A stretch of DNA of 64,000 bases from Halosolutus amylolyticus (GCF_023566055.1 NZ_JALIQP010000002.1:372001-436000); one strand, 5' to 3'. Shown: positions 26,964 to 35,668, counted from the stretch's first letter. Numbers and translations are program-made. Notes: a model not told the origin generated them from the letters alone.

Positions 26964-27548
26964 ATGGAAACGGAACAGTCCGACGTCGATCTCGTGGGAG
27001 GCGAAACCGTCAGAGCCGTCGCTCGAGCCGCGTTACTGGCGGCGTTGATGGGCGCGGCCGCCATCGTCACGATCCCGTACCCGCTGTCGCCGGCACCGGT
27101 CACGCTCCAGGTACTCGTGGTCTTTCTCGCCGGCCTCTACCTCGGGCCGCTGTGGGGAACGTTCTCGATCGGCCTCTACCTCGCCGCCGGCGCGATGGGT
27201 GCGCCGGTGTTCTCCGGTGCGACCGGCGGCCCCGGCGTCCTCCTGTCGGAGCCGACCGCCGGGTTCCTCTGGGCGTTCCCGATCGGCGCCCTGGTGATCG
27301 GCCTTCTCGTCCACCGGGAAGTCTCACCACGAGACCCTGCCGACGTCCCCGTCCCGCTCGTGGTCGGGAGCCTGCTCGCCGGACTCCTCGTCATCTACGC
27401 TGGCGGCGTCGGCTGGTTCGCCTGGATCGCCTCGACGAGTCTCCCGGAGGCCGCGGCCGCGGTCGCGGTGCCGTTCGTGCCGGCCGACCTCCTCAAACTC
27501 GCCGCCGCGCTCGCGATCGTTCGGAGCGGTCGACTCGATCCGGTATGA
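26964..27548 (+). CDS. bioY: biotin ECF transporter S component BioY
   Basis: A 194-residue integral membrane protein with six spans. PYPLSPAPVTLQVLVVFLAG and GAPVFSGATGGPGVLLSEPT are the BioY signature, binding biotin in the membrane. The ATG at 26964 is preferred to an upstream in-frame start because the family motif begins soon after. It is followed at 22 bases by the ATPase and then by the T component, so this is a dedicated three-part biotin importer. Confidence 0.95.
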   Translation: METEQSDVDLVGGETVRAVARAALLAALMGAAAIVTIPYPLSPAPVTLQVLVVFLAGLYLGPLWGTFSIGLYLAAGAMGAPVFSGATGGPGVLLSEPTAGFLWAFPIGALVIGLLVHREVSPRDPADVPVPLVVGSLLAGLLVIYAGGVGWFAWIASTSLPEAAAAVAVPFVPADLLKLAAALAIVRSGRLDPV

Positions 27549-27570
27549 GCGGGCGGCGAGGGATCGGCGG

Positions 27571-28290
27571 ATGATCGAGTTCGACGCCGTCTCGTTCGGG
27601 TTCGAGGACGTCCCCGTCCTCGATGACGTCTCCCTGACGATCGACGACGGCGAATTCGTCGTGCTCGCGGGCGCGAACGGGAGCGGGAAGACCACCCTGT
27701 GCCGTCACTGTAACGGCCTCCTCGAACCCGATTCGGGAACGGTCCGCGTCGACGGCACGCCCGTCCGGGACGACCTGGTGGGTGCTCGCTCGACCGTCGG
27801 GATGGTCTTCCAGCACCCGCGCGACCAGTTCGTCGCGGCGACCGTCGGCTCCGACGTCGCCTTCGGCCCCGAGAACCTCGGCCTCCCGCGCGCGGAGATC
27901 GATCGCCGCGTCGAGTCGGCGCTCGCCGCCGTCAACATGACCGGCCGCGAGACCGATCTGATCGACGCCCTCTCGGGCGGCGAGCAGTCCCGCGTGGCCA
28001 TCGCGGGCGCGCTCGCGATGGACCCGTCCCACCTCGTCCTCGACGAACCGTTCACCGGGCTCGACGACCCCGCACGCCGGTCCGTCCTCGATCGGCTCGC
28101 GTCGCTCTCGAACGACGGGACGGGCGTCGTCCTCGCGACCCACGACCTCCGCGACGTGATCCCGCTGGCCGATCGCGTGATCGCCATGCGGGACGGCCGC
28201 GTCGTCGTCGACGGGACGTCCCCCGGCGCGCTCGACGAACTCGCCGACCTCCCGGTACGGGTGCCACGCTCGCGACGACCCCACGAGTAA
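27571..28290 (+). CDS. bioM: biotin ECF transporter ATPase BioM
   Basis: A 239-residue energy-coupling-factor ATPase. Walker A is GANGSGKTT (residues 34-42), the Q-loop lies in GMVFQHPRDQFVAATVGSDV with the ECF-typical family sequence, the ABC signature is LSGGEQSRVAIAGAL and Walker B is LVLDEPFTGLD. It powers BioY-BioN uptake. Only three bases separate its stop from the next start. Confidence 0.94.
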   Translation: MIEFDAVSFGFEDVPVLDDVSLTIDDGEFVVLAGANGSGKTTLCRHCNGLLEPDSGTVRVDGTPVRDDLVGARSTVGMVFQHPRDQFVAATVGSDVAFGPENLGLPRAEIDRRVESALAAVNMTGRETDLIDALSGGEQSRVAIAGALAMDPSHLVLDEPFTGLDDPARRSVLDRLASLSNDGTGVVLATHDLRDVIPLADRVIAMRDGRVVVDGTSPGALDELADLPVRVPRSRRPHE

Positions 28291-28293
28291 GCG

Positions 28294-28998
28294 ATGCTCA
28301 CCTACGAACCCGACGAGACGATCGCGCACCGGCTCGATCCCCGCTCCAAGCTCGCGGTCCAGATGGGGTTCGCCGCGACGGCGCTGGCCCACACGAGTCC
28401 GCGCGCCCTCCTTGCGCTCTCGGTCGTGGCCGCGCTCCTCCTCGCGGCCGCGCGGGTCCCGCTGTGGCGGACGCTCGTCGCCTACCGCTTCGCGCTGGTG
28501 ATTCTCGCGATCGCCCCCATTGTCGCAGCGGTGACCCTCGGCGCGCCCTGGATCGACGTCGGCGACGGCCTCGCGTCGGCTCGCGCAAGCTATCGCGTCC
28601 TGCTCGTCCTGCTCGTCAGCGCCGCCTACGTCCGATCGACGCCGGTTCGCCACTCCCGCGCCGCGATCCAGCGGACGATCCCCGGCAAACCCGGTCAGCT
28701 ACTCGGGATCGGCGTCGCGCTCGTCTTCCGGTTCCTCCCGGTGCTCCGGGCCGACCTCCGGACGATCCAGGACGCCATGGCCGCACGCCTCGGCACCGAA
28801 CGGAGCGCCGTCGAGCGCGCCAGCACGATCGGCGTCCTCGGCCTCGAACGCGCGTTCGACCGCGCCGATCGACTCTCGCTCGCGCTCCAGGCACGCTGTT
28901 TCGCGTGGAATCCGACGCTCCCGGCGCTGTCGTTCGGGCGGCTCGATTACCCCGCGATCGCGATCGCCATCGTGCTCGCGCTCTCGGCGTTCCTGTAG
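28294..28998 (+). CDS. bioN: biotin ECF transporter T component BioN
   Basis: A 234-residue EcfT-family membrane protein. It begins with the typical HRLDPRSKLAVQMGF, has about five membrane spans, and near the C-terminus carries the coupling-helix motifs AMAARLGTERSAVERAS and LALQARCF that grip the ATPase. Third gene of the biotin operon. Confidence 0.93.
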   Translation: MLTYEPDETIAHRLDPRSKLAVQMGFAATALAHTSPRALLALSVVAALLLAAARVPLWRTLVAYRFALVILAIAPIVAAVTLGAPWIDVGDGLASARASYRVLLVLLVSAAYVRSTPVRHSRAAIQRTIPGKPGQLLGIGVALVFRFLPVLRADLRTIQDAMAARLGTERSAVERASTIGVLGLERAFDRADRLSLALQARCFAWNPTLPALSFGRLDYPAIAIAIVLALSAFL

Positions 28999-29085
28999 CC
29001 GTTCGAGGGAATCATCAGGTCTCGAACTCGATCCGTGGTGTCCGACGCCGATCGGCCGCGACGCTCGCGATTCGACTTCGTTTGT

Positions 29086-29208
29086 CCAAATCCCTCCAGA
29101 ACGTAGTACCGGCTCACGGGTTTGGTCGCCGAAAAATAAGCCGGTGGAGGGGATTGTGAACCACGGTCGGAGCGAAGCTCCTCCCTGATTCAAATCCCTC
29201 CCTGCGGC
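29086..29208. repeat. three broken copies of the tRNA-Thr 3' end
   Basis: Three fragments match the last part of the tRNA-Thr gene beginning at 29238. GCCGGTGGAGGGGATTGTGA and following bases (29140-29162) lie in the same orientation as the tRNA, with one inserted G and one T-to-G change. TTCAAATCCCTCCCTGCGGC (29189-29208) and CCAAATCCCTCCAGA (29086-29100) are in the opposite orientation. Such partial copies are what old integration events at a tRNA 3' end leave behind. No integrase gene is near. Confidence 0.6.
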
Positions 29209-29237
29209 TTTTCAGCCTCACTTCGTTCGGCAGAAAG

Positions 29238-29311
29238 AGCCGGTGGAGGGATTTGAACCCTCGACCTAATCCTTACGAAGGATTCGCTCTGCCAGTCTGA
29301 GCTACACCGGC
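29238..29311 (-). tRNA. tRNA-Thr (anticodon CGU)
   Basis: A 74-base cloverleaf: acceptor GCCGGTG pairs with CACCGGC, D-stem GCTC/GAGC, anticodon stem AATCC/GGATT with loop TTCGTAA (anticodon CGT, reads ACG), T-stem GAGGG/CCCTC with TTCAAAT loop. The discriminator base is U, usual for archaeal tRNA-Thr. CCA is not encoded and no intron is present. AATAAAC about 15-20 bases upstream on the minus strand may be part of the promoter. Confidence 0.96.
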
Positions 29312-29379
29312 GCGGTACGCGTTTATTCGTAGGATCGATACCAGCCATAAGGGTTGCGAATCGGACCGGTCGTGTGAGG

Positions 29380-30372
29380 CTATTGCGTGGTCGATCGCTC
29401 CAGACGGACGTCCAGACAGACGTTCTCCTCGTGGGGTGCGTACGAGCGGACGACGCGGCGGTTCTCGACGGTGACCTCGTACTCGGGTCGTGCGGCCGCG
29501 CGGATCGCGCGTTCGCCCGGCCCGAACGGGTCGTCCTCGTGCTGGATGTCGTAGTAGTGGACCACGCACTCGTCGCCCGCGAGTTCGACGGCGGTGTCGA
29601 GGAACTCGTCGGCGCTGTGAGGCAGGTTCATCACGAGTCGCGTCGCCCAGTCCGCGTACTCGCCGGCGACCTCGCGGACGTCGCCGTGGATGGCCGTGAG
29701 GCGATCCGCGACGCCGTTCCGGCGCGCGTTCTTCCGCAGGTACTCGATCGCGTCCTCGTTGATGTCCACGCCGACGCACTCCGCGCCGCGTTTCGCGAAC
29801 GGGACGACGAACGGACCGACGCCCGCGAACATGTCGACCGCCCGATCGTCGGCCGAGACCTGCTCGGCGACGCGGTGGCGCTCGGTCGCCAGCCGCGGCG
29901 AGAAGTACACCGCGTCGAGGTCCAGCGCGAACTCGCAGCCGTACTCCCGGTGGACCGTCTCGGTCCCCTCGCCCGCGAGCACCTCCCAGTCGCGGACCCG
30001 CGTCTCGCCTTTCACCTTCGATCGCTTGTTGACGACCGTCTCGACCGGCAGGTCCGAGTCGACGATCGCCTGGGCGATCTCGAGGGCGCGTTCCTGGCTG
30101 TCCTCGTCGAGCAGGACCACGTCGCCGAGGCGCTCGTAGGACGGTTCGAACCCGAGCAGATCGGCGGGCATCGTCTGGGACCGGCGTTCCGGGACCGCCC
30201 GCGAGACGACCGTAAACTCCGCCGGGACCGCGTCGGGATCGGAAACCGGAATGTAGAGCTCCCCATCCTCGACGTCGATCTCGTAGTCGTCGTCGATCAG
30301 GTCCGCGTCGGCGAGTCGCGATCGCGTCGCTTCGCCCTCCTCGCGCGTGACGCGGACGCACGGCACCTCCAT
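29380..30372 (-). CDS. trm5: tRNA (guanine37-N1)-methyltransferase Trm5
   Basis: A 330-residue archaeal Trm5-type enzyme that makes m1G37 next to the anticodon, preventing frameshifts. VNKRSKVKGETRVRDWEVLA (about 114-133) and REYGCEFALDLDAVYFSPRL are family hallmarks. SAM motif I is DMFAGVGPFVVPFAKRG (from Asp180) and the catalytic loop is MNLPHSADEF. The start MEVPCVRVTREEGE matches archaeal homologues. It lies beside tRNA-Thr on the same strand. Confidence 0.94.
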   Translation of the reverse strand: MEVPCVRVTREEGEATRSRLADADLIDDDYEIDVEDGELYIPVSDPDAVPAEFTVVSRAVPERRSQTMPADLLGFEPSYERLGDVVLLDEDSQERALEIAQAIVDSDLPVETVVNKRSKVKGETRVRDWEVLAGEGTETVHREYGCEFALDLDAVYFSPRLATERHRVAEQVSADDRAVDMFAGVGPFVVPFAKRGAECVGVDINEDAIEYLRKNARRNGVADRLTAIHGDVREVAGEYADWATRLVMNLPHSADEFLDTAVELAGDECVVHYYDIQHEDDPFGPGERAIRAAARPEYEVTVENRRVVRSYAPHEENVCLDVRLERSTTQ

Positions 30373-30521
30373 ACCCGGAGTCGGAGACGGGTCGCCGTAA
30401 CGGTGACGCTTCGAGACGATCGGGCCGTCGATCGATCGACGCCGCGTCGCGGTCGGCGACGCCGATCGAGCCGTCGGATCGTGAAGAATTTTCAGGACCC
30501 CGTCCCTACGTGGGCGGTAGC

Positions 30522-31043
30522 ATGGCCGATCGGACGGAGCTGACGACCGTCGAAACGGTCCACGAGGAGGGATCGTGGCTGTTCACGATCTGGGATCGGT
30601 ACGGAAACCAGGACGAGGTAATCCTCGTTCCGTGCGAGGACGGCGTCGAGCAGAACTCGATAGCCAGTCAGCGCGGGAACTCCGCTGACGACAGCGCCGA
30701 ACAGAACTCGACTAGCAGTCGGCCTGCGACCGACGAGGGCGTCGAGGCGTGGATCAACCGCTGTACGCACGAGGCCCAGCGGTTCGATACCGGCCGCGGC
30801 GTCGCGATGCGCGACGGCCGGATCATCTGTCCGAAACACGGCTCGCTGTTCGACGCCTGTACGGGCTACTGCGACAACGGCAAGGCCGCCGACACGACCC
30901 TCCCGCCGATCGACATCGCGGTCGAGGACGGCACCGTCTACCTCACCGACGACGAAGTGTCGTTCGCCCACGCGGGCGCGATCGGCGCGGACGAGGACGA
31001 TGACGACGACGGACCCGCCTCGACGTCGCACCTCTCGTTCTAG
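30522..31043 (+). CDS. Rieske-type [2Fe-2S] ferredoxin-like protein
   Basis: A 173-residue soluble Rieske protein. The cluster ligands are Cys81 and His83 (CTHEAQRF) and Cys103 and His106 (CPKHGSLFDACTGYC); the extra Cys113 and Cys117 also recur in this family. There is no membrane anchor, so it is a ferredoxin-like electron carrier or enzyme partner. Residues about 42-69 are a polar insert (NSIASQRGNSADDSAEQNS) coded by a repeat, absent from a minimal Rieske fold. The ATG at 30522 has an AT-rich box (GAATTTTC) about 35 bases upstream. Confidence 0.88.
   Translation: MADRTELTTVETVHEEGSWLFTIWDRYGNQDEVILVPCEDGVEQNSIASQRGNSADDSAEQNSTSSRPATDEGVEAWINRCTHEAQRFDTGRGVAMRDGRIICPKHGSLFDACTGYCDNGKAADTTLPPIDIAVEDGTVYLTDDEVSFAHAGAIGADEDDDDDGPASTSHLSF
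30651..30720. repeat. in-frame repeat cassette in the Rieske gene
   Basis: Two near-identical 19-base copies (CAGAACTCGATAGCCAGTC at 30651 and CAGAACTCGACTAGCAGTC at 30702) lie 51 bases apart, 17 codons. Between them GTCAGCG (30667-30673) and CGCTGAC (30683-30689) form a perfect inverted repeat. The cassette keeps the reading frame and encodes the polar insert. Confidence 0.65.
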
Positions 31044-31157
31044 CCCGTGAGATCGAGGCGGTCGCGATCGTCGACGACGGACGAGCGGTCGGATCGCGAT
31101 CACCCGGCCACGACCCGTCTCGAAAGGGTATTCCCGCCGCTCGCAGTACGTGTCCCC

Positions 31158-31940
31158 ATGCTCACCTTCATCGGCCTCGGACTCTACGACGAGCGATCGA
31201 TCACCGTCGAGGGCCAGGAGGCGCTCCGGAGCGCCGATCACGCCTACGCCGAGTTCTACACTAGCCGGCTGATCGGGACGTCGATCGACGACCTCGAGGC
31301 GTACCACGACGTGTCGATCGAAGTCCGGGACCGCGCCGGCGTCGAACAGCACCCCGAGGACATCCTCGCGGCGGCCGAGAGCGAGGACGTGGCCTTCCTG
31401 ACGGCCGGCGACACGATGATCTCGACGACCCACGTCGACCTCCGACTCCGGGCACACGAGCGGGGGATCGACACGCGCGTGATCCACGGCGTGACGGCCC
31501 AGACGGCGACCAGCGCGCTGACCGGCCTCCAGAACTACCGCTTCGGCAAGGCGACCACCCTGCCGTTTCCCTACGCTCACGGGGCCGACGGGCTGCCCGC
31601 GAGCGTGACGAACACGATCGACGAGAATCGGGCCGACGGACTCCACACGGTCGTCTACCTGGATATAAAGGCCGATCGCGAGGACCGCGAGGAGTACATG
31701 ACGGCCGACGTCGGCGCCGACCTGCTCGACGAGGAGTATCCCGACCTCGTCGGCGTCGTCGTCGCCCGGGCGGGCAGTCCCGACCCGCTTGTCGAGGCTG
31801 GCACGATGACCGACCTCGCCGACCGGGAGTTCGGCGACCCGCTCCACCTGCTCGTGATCCCCGGCGACTGTCACCTGCTGGAGGCCGACGCGCTGGTCGA
31901 ACTCGCCGGGGCCGACAGGGAGACGCTCGACGTAGTCTGA
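31158..31940 (+). CDS. dph5: diphthine synthase Dph5
   Basis: A 260-residue SAM-dependent methyltransferase that methylates the modified His of elongation factor 2 on the path to diphthamide. It begins MLTFIGLGLYDERSITVEG, and AEFYTSRL, LTAGDTMISTTHVDLRLRA and VIHGVTAQTATSALTGLQNY are family signatures. Length and ends fit archaeal Dph5. Its TGA is the first triplet of palindromic element copy B. Confidence 0.95.
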   Translation: MLTFIGLGLYDERSITVEGQEALRSADHAYAEFYTSRLIGTSIDDLEAYHDVSIEVRDRAGVEQHPEDILAAAESEDVAFLTAGDTMISTTHVDLRLRAHERGIDTRVIHGVTAQTATSALTGLQNYRFGKATTLPFPYAHGADGLPASVTNTIDENRADGLHTVVYLDIKADREDREEYMTADVGADLLDEEYPDLVGVVVARAGSPDPLVEAGTMTDLADREFGDPLHLLVIPGDCHLLEADALVELAGADRETLDVV

Positions 31941-32019
31941 TACGGATTCCTGTACCGATGTACCGGCGCAACCGGACGGGTCGCGGTTGTGCCGGAACTG
32001 AGTACAGCGGTCCGTATGA
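31938..32019. repeat. palindromic element, copy B
   Basis: An 82-bp double inverted repeat beginning at the dph5 stop: outer arms TACGGATTCCTGTAC / GTACAGCGGTCCGTA, inner arms CCGGCGCAACCG / CGGTTGTGCCGG (one mismatch). Same design as copies A and C. Confidence 0.85.
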
Positions 32020-32049
32020 ACCGACTGCGGAGCGCCGAGTCGACGGCAG

Positions 32050-33117
32050 TTACTCGAGAAATTCCACCAGACGGTCCATGAAGTCCCCCGGTACCTCGAC
32101 GTGCGGCGTGTGGCCGGTGTTGCCGAAGACGACCTCCTCGTACTCGCCGCCGCGATCGGCGTAGGTGTCGAGGACGGCCCTGGTCTGGTCGACCATGGGT
32201 TGCGGCGGGAAGACGTCCTCGCCGGGCCACCCGGGGACCTGTCCCATCCGGCCGAGCGTCCCGAGGTCGAACATGGATTCGTTGGAGACGATCTGGTCGG
32301 AGTCGCCGCGAATCCAGAGCACGGGCGGTTTCTCGTGGTCCTCGACGTCGGCGATCTCGTCGAGCGTGCAGTACTTCGGCGAGACGGCGTTGTTCACCCC
32401 GGTGTCGCCCGGGGCGACCCCCGGCCAGTTCTCGCTCTCGATCGCCGACCCCGGGTAGTTCTCGTCGCCCGTGACCGTATCGAGCATCCCGGTCAGGTAC
32501 GACTCCTCGCGATCGGGGTCGAACTCGTGGGTCGGATCGACGTAGTAGGTCCGCAGGATCTTCCGCGGCGAGGCCTCGCCCGACGGGTCCCGCACGCGAT
32601 CGGCGAGCGCCGAGACGAACTCGTCGTTGCCGATGCCGCCGCCCGACCCGGCGTAGTCGTCGAAACACGGCGTCCCCTCGACGTCTTTCGTCCCGCCGAA
32701 CCCGTACGGCGAGACCGGGTTGACGAGTACGAGCGCGTCGACCACGTCGGGGTGGTCGATCGCGTACCGCATCGCGACGCCGCCGCCGATCGACCACCCG
32801 ACGAGGGTCACCGGCCCGTCGATTTCGAGGGCAGTGAGAACGGCACGCAGGTCGCCCGCAAAATCGCCGAGACCGTTCGTCGCGTCGACCGGCTTCGTCT
32901 CCGAATCGCCGTACCCTCGCATGTCGGGCGCGATCCCGTGATACGTCGCCGGCAGGTCGACGAGCGTGTCCTCGAAGAATCGCGACGAGGAGACGTTCCC
33001 GTGCAGGAAGACGACCGACGGCCCGTCAGGATCGCCCGCCTCGAGGACGTGGGTCTCGAGGCGATCGGTCTCGACGACGCGGGAGTCGACGCCGGCACGG
33101 GTGTCGTCTCGGGTCAT
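32050..33117 (-). CDS. alpha/beta hydrolase
   Basis: A 355-residue alpha/beta hydrolase. The oxyanion HG is at residues 39-40 (VVFLHGNVSSS), the nucleophile elbow GWSIGGG places Ser109, the acid is probably in IRGDSDQIV and the His in NTGHTPHVEVPGDF. A long cap of about 100 residues follows the elbow. ATG 33117 is chosen: ACTTAAC (minus strand, 33142-33148) lies about 28 bases upstream. The substrate is unknown. Confidence 0.85.
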   Translation of the reverse strand: MTRDDTRAGVDSRVVETDRLETHVLEAGDPDGPSVVFLHGNVSSSRFFEDTLVDLPATYHGIAPDMRGYGDSETKPVDATNGLGDFAGDLRAVLTALEIDGPVTLVGWSIGGGVAMRYAIDHPDVVDALVLVNPVSPYGFGGTKDVEGTPCFDDYAGSGGGIGNDEFVSALADRVRDPSGEASPRKILRTYYVDPTHEFDPDREESYLTGMLDTVTGDENYPGSAIESENWPGVAPGDTGVNNAVSPKYCTLDEIADVEDHEKPPVLWIRGDSDQIVSNESMFDLGTLGRMGQVPGWPGEDVFPPQPMVDQTRAVLDTYADRGGEYEEVVFGNTGHTPHVEVPGDFMDRLVEFLE

Positions 33118-33206
33118 GGCCGGCGCTACCACGTTCCCCGTGTTAAGTCTCCGGCCGGAACGATCGGAAACGACCGTCGCGTCTACCCCTCGGAGACGGA
33201 ACCGGA

Positions 33207-33689
33207 TCAGGAAAACAGCCGCTTGAGGCGCGCGAACAGTCCGCTCGATCGATCCTCGCCACGGCGTGAGGTGGCAGACAGGCCAACCGGATCGGCGGCA
33301 GGCCTGCCATCGGAAGCAGTATCCGAGTCGCTATCGTCGGTCGCTTCGGTCGACTCCGCGTCGTCGGTCGCCGCGGTCGCGTGACTGTCGGCTTCCGCGA
33401 TCGCCCGTTCGAGAAGCCCCTCGGCGTCGGCGATAGCGTCTTTCACCGACCCCTCGACGAGCGGTTTTCCCTCGAAGCGGTCGCGCGTGATCGACGTGTC
33501 GGTGGCGACGATGACGGCGTCGGCCGCCGCGATCGCCTCGCTCGAGAGTTCGTTCTCCTGGCCCATGGCCCCCTGCACCTCGACGTCGATCGCGTGATCG
33601 TTCGCCGCCGCGACCTGCTCCAGGTTCTCGGCTGCCATCTGACAGTGCGCGATCCCGGTCGGACAGGACGTAACTGCGACGAACTTCAT
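33207..33689 (-). CDS. ptfB: PTS fructose-type EIIB component
   Basis: A 160-residue EIIB-Fru protein. The phosphorylated Cys9 is in VTSCPTGIAHCQMAAE, the family signature. The EIIB fold takes the first 105 residues; the rest is a disordered Ser/Asp/Thr-rich tail ending in a basic LFARLKRLFS, longer than usual. It is the last gene of a minus-strand fructose PTS block and lies next to the slot where ptsI is expected. Confidence 0.92.
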   Translation of the reverse strand: MKFVAVTSCPTGIAHCQMAAENLEQVAAANDHAIDVEVQGAMGQENELSSEAIAAADAVIVATDTSITRDRFEGKPLVEGSVKDAIADAEGLLERAIAEADSHATAATDDAESTEATDDSDSDTASDGRPAADPVGLSATSRRGEDRSSGLFARLKRLFS

Positions 33690-33692
33690 GTG

Positions 33693-33777
33693 TTACCGCT
33701 CCGCTACGTACTCACGAACCGTAGTCTTCGTGGTCGTCTCGATCGCCCGGTTCGCGTGCTCGTCTCCGGACGCGGCC
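33693..33777 (-). other. slot where ptsI (enzyme I) is expected but absent
   Basis: Only 88 bases separate ptsH and ptfB. In the Haloferax volcanii cluster, as I recall it, ptsI lies exactly here. One frame reads ...DEHANRAIETTTKTTVREYV and a few more residues before a TAA 3 bases from the ptfB start; it could be the remaining C-terminus of a deleted ptsI or a chance frame. Confidence 0.35.
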
Positions 33778-34050
33778 TCAAGTTTCGGATTCCGCTTCGG
33801 GGGACGAGAGGACCGCCTCGAGCGCGTCGAGCGCCGCCTCGGCGTCGTCTCCTTCGGCGACGATTCGAACGTCGGCCCCGCTCGCGACGCCGAGACTCGT
33901 GACGGCGAGCACGCTCGCCGCGTTCACCGGGTCGCCGTCGACGGGCGCGACCTGCACGTCCGCGTCGAACCGGGTCGCGGTCTCGACGAACGTCGCCGCC
34001 GGGCGCGCGTGGAGTCCGTCCGCCGGGACGACGGTGACGATTCGCTCCAT
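33778..34050 (-). CDS. ptsH1: PTS phosphocarrier HPr
   Basis: A 90-residue HPr protein. The phosphorylated His14 is in GLHARPAATFVETA; the regulatory Ser region reads ASVLAVTSLGVASGADV. It passes phosphate from enzyme I to EIIA. The ATG overlaps the EIIA stop (TGATG), so translation is coupled. The acidic C-terminus is a halophile feature. Confidence 0.94.
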   Translation of the reverse strand: MERIVTVVPADGLHARPAATFVETATRFDADVQVAPVDGDPVNAASVLAVTSLGVASGADVRIVAEGDDAEAALDALEAVLSSPEAESET

Positions 34051-34508
34051 CACGCGACCGCCTCCACGAGGGTGGCCCGGACCTCCGCGGGGGACGCCGC
34101 GTCGTGCAGACCCGCGCGCACGTCGTCGTGCATGAGCGCACGCGAGAGCGAACTGAGTATCGAGAGGTGGGCCTCGGTGCTGTCGGACGGGACGAGCAAC
34201 AGGAACAGCAGCGTCGCCGGCGCTCCGTCCATCGTGTCGATGTCGATGCCCTCGTCTGAGCGGGCGAACACGATGGTCGGCTGGACGACGGCGTCGGTCT
34301 TTGCGTGGAACAGGCCGATTCCCTTCCCGATCCCGGCCGCCGTCTCCGCTTCCCGCGCGAGCAGGGCCTCGAGCGCGGCGCTCCGGTCCGCGACCCGATC
34401 GGCCTCGACGGCGCGATCGAGGAGGTACTCGATGCACGCGTCCTTGCTCGTCGGCGGTTCCTGGAGCGTGAGTAGCTCCGGCGCGAGTACGGCGTCGATG
34501 TCGTCCAT
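34050..34508 (-). CDS. ptfA: PTS fructose-type EIIA component
   Basis: A 152-residue EIIA-Fru/Mtl domain. The active His68 lies in GIGLFHAKTDAV, where bacterial proteins have xxxPHA. The downstream DGAPATLLFLLLVPSDSTEAH is typical. It takes phosphate from HPr and gives it to Cys9 of EIIB. It lies 29 bases after ptfC and overlaps ptsH. Confidence 0.93.
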   Translation of the reverse strand: MDDIDAVLAPELLTLQEPPTSKDACIEYLLDRAVEADRVADRSAALEALLAREAETAAGIGKGIGLFHAKTDAVVQPTIVFARSDEGIDIDTMDGAPATLLFLLLVPSDSTEAHLSILSSLSRALMHDDVRAGLHDAASPAEVRATLVEAVA

Positions 34509-34537
34509 GGGCGTAGTATACTGGTACTGTGGTTTAG

Positions 34538-35665
34538 TTAGTCGCTCTTCCGGACCGCCTCGATCGCGGCCGCGTTTTCCTCGTACTCGGGTTTGACGAC
34601 CGTCACTATCGCGGCCGTGACGGCCGTCCCGAGGGCGAGACACGCCAGGAACAGGAGCCAGCTGTTCGCGAGGAAGACGACGAGGATGCCGCCGTGGGGC
34701 GCGGGCATCGTGACCCCGAGCCACATCGCAGTGGCGGCCGCGGTCGCGCTCCCCATCACGATGCTCGGAACGACCCGTCCCGGATCGGCCGTTGCGTAGG
34801 GGAGCACGCCCTCGGTGACGAACGACAGTCCCATCGGCACGGCGGCCCTGGCGGTTTCGTAGCGCTCCTCGGGGTACTTGTGCGGAGCGACGACGGTCGA
34901 CAGTGCGAGTCCGAGCGGTGGCACCATCCCGGCGATCATCACCGCTGCCATCGGCCCGTAGATCTGCTCGGTGATCAGCGTCACGGCGAATACGTACGCG
35001 ACCTTGTTGACGGGACCGCCACTATCGATCGCGATCATCGCGCCAAGGATGCCCCCGTACGCGAGCGCCTCCAGACCGGCCGCGTCCCGGGAGAGGGCGG
35101 TGAGCCACTCGGTCGCGAGTGCGAGCGGTGGCGCGAGCAGAAAGATGACGACGGGAGCGAGCAGCCCGGTTACGAGGACCGGAAGCAAGAGCACGGGTAC
35201 GAGCGGTTCGACGGTGTCCGGCACGTCGACACGAGCGAAACGGTCGACGAGCGCCCCCGCAAGCAGGCCAACGCCGAGCGCGCCGAGAAAGCCGACCCCC
35301 GTCCCGCCGGTCTCGATGCCGACGATCCGTCCCGCTTGCTCGACGACCGCACCCTCCTGGACGATCGCGGTGAGGACGAACCCCGGCGCGAGACCGGGTC
35401 GATCGGCGATTCCGTAGGCGACGTACGCGCCGAACACGGGAACCACGAGCGCGAGACCCGCGCGGCCGATTTCGGCGAGGAACCACGCGAGAGTACCCGG
35501 CTGCTCGAGCGCACCGTCCCCGCCGACGACGCGGGCGACGGCGAGGAAGACGCCGCCGATAGTGACGAAGGGAATCATGAAGCTCACCCCGGTCATGAGA
35601 TCCCTCCGCACCGACCTGAGGTGGGTGGAGATCGCAGTCGTAACGGACGTGGGCTTCTCTGTCAC
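34538..35665 (-). CDS. ptfC: PTS fructose-type EIIC permease
   Basis: A 375-residue membrane permease of the fructose EIIC family, with about nine or ten spans. GVSFMIPFVTIGGVFLAV at the N-terminus, IAIDSGGPVNKVAYVFAV and FVTEGVLPYATADPGRVVPS are family signatures; the last includes the sugar-phosphorylation Glu. It transports and, with EIIB, phosphorylates fructose to fructose 1-phosphate, the substrate of the adjacent PfkB. Three bases separate it from pfkB. Confidence 0.93.
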   Translation of the reverse strand: MTEKPTSVTTAISTHLRSVRRDLMTGVSFMIPFVTIGGVFLAVARVVGGDGALEQPGTLAWFLAEIGRAGLALVVPVFGAYVAYGIADRPGLAPGFVLTAIVQEGAVVEQAGRIVGIETGGTGVGFLGALGVGLLAGALVDRFARVDVPDTVEPLVPVLLLPVLVTGLLAPVVIFLLAPPLALATEWLTALSRDAAGLEALAYGGILGAMIAIDSGGPVNKVAYVFAVTLITEQIYGPMAAVMIAGMVPPLGLALSTVVAPHKYPEERYETARAAVPMGLSFVTEGVLPYATADPGRVVPSIVMGSATAAATAMWLGVTMPAPHGGILVVFLANSWLLFLACLALGTAVTAAIVTVVKPEYEENAAAIEAVRKSD

Positions 35666-35668
35666 GGG

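Noticed and set aside
24909-27574. Long plus-strand frames through the large secreted protein, with Trp/Cys- or Leu/Asp-rich repeats.
   Set aside because: The repetition mirrors the minus-strand 23-residue repeat; the minus strand has signal peptide, ribosome binding site and known domains.
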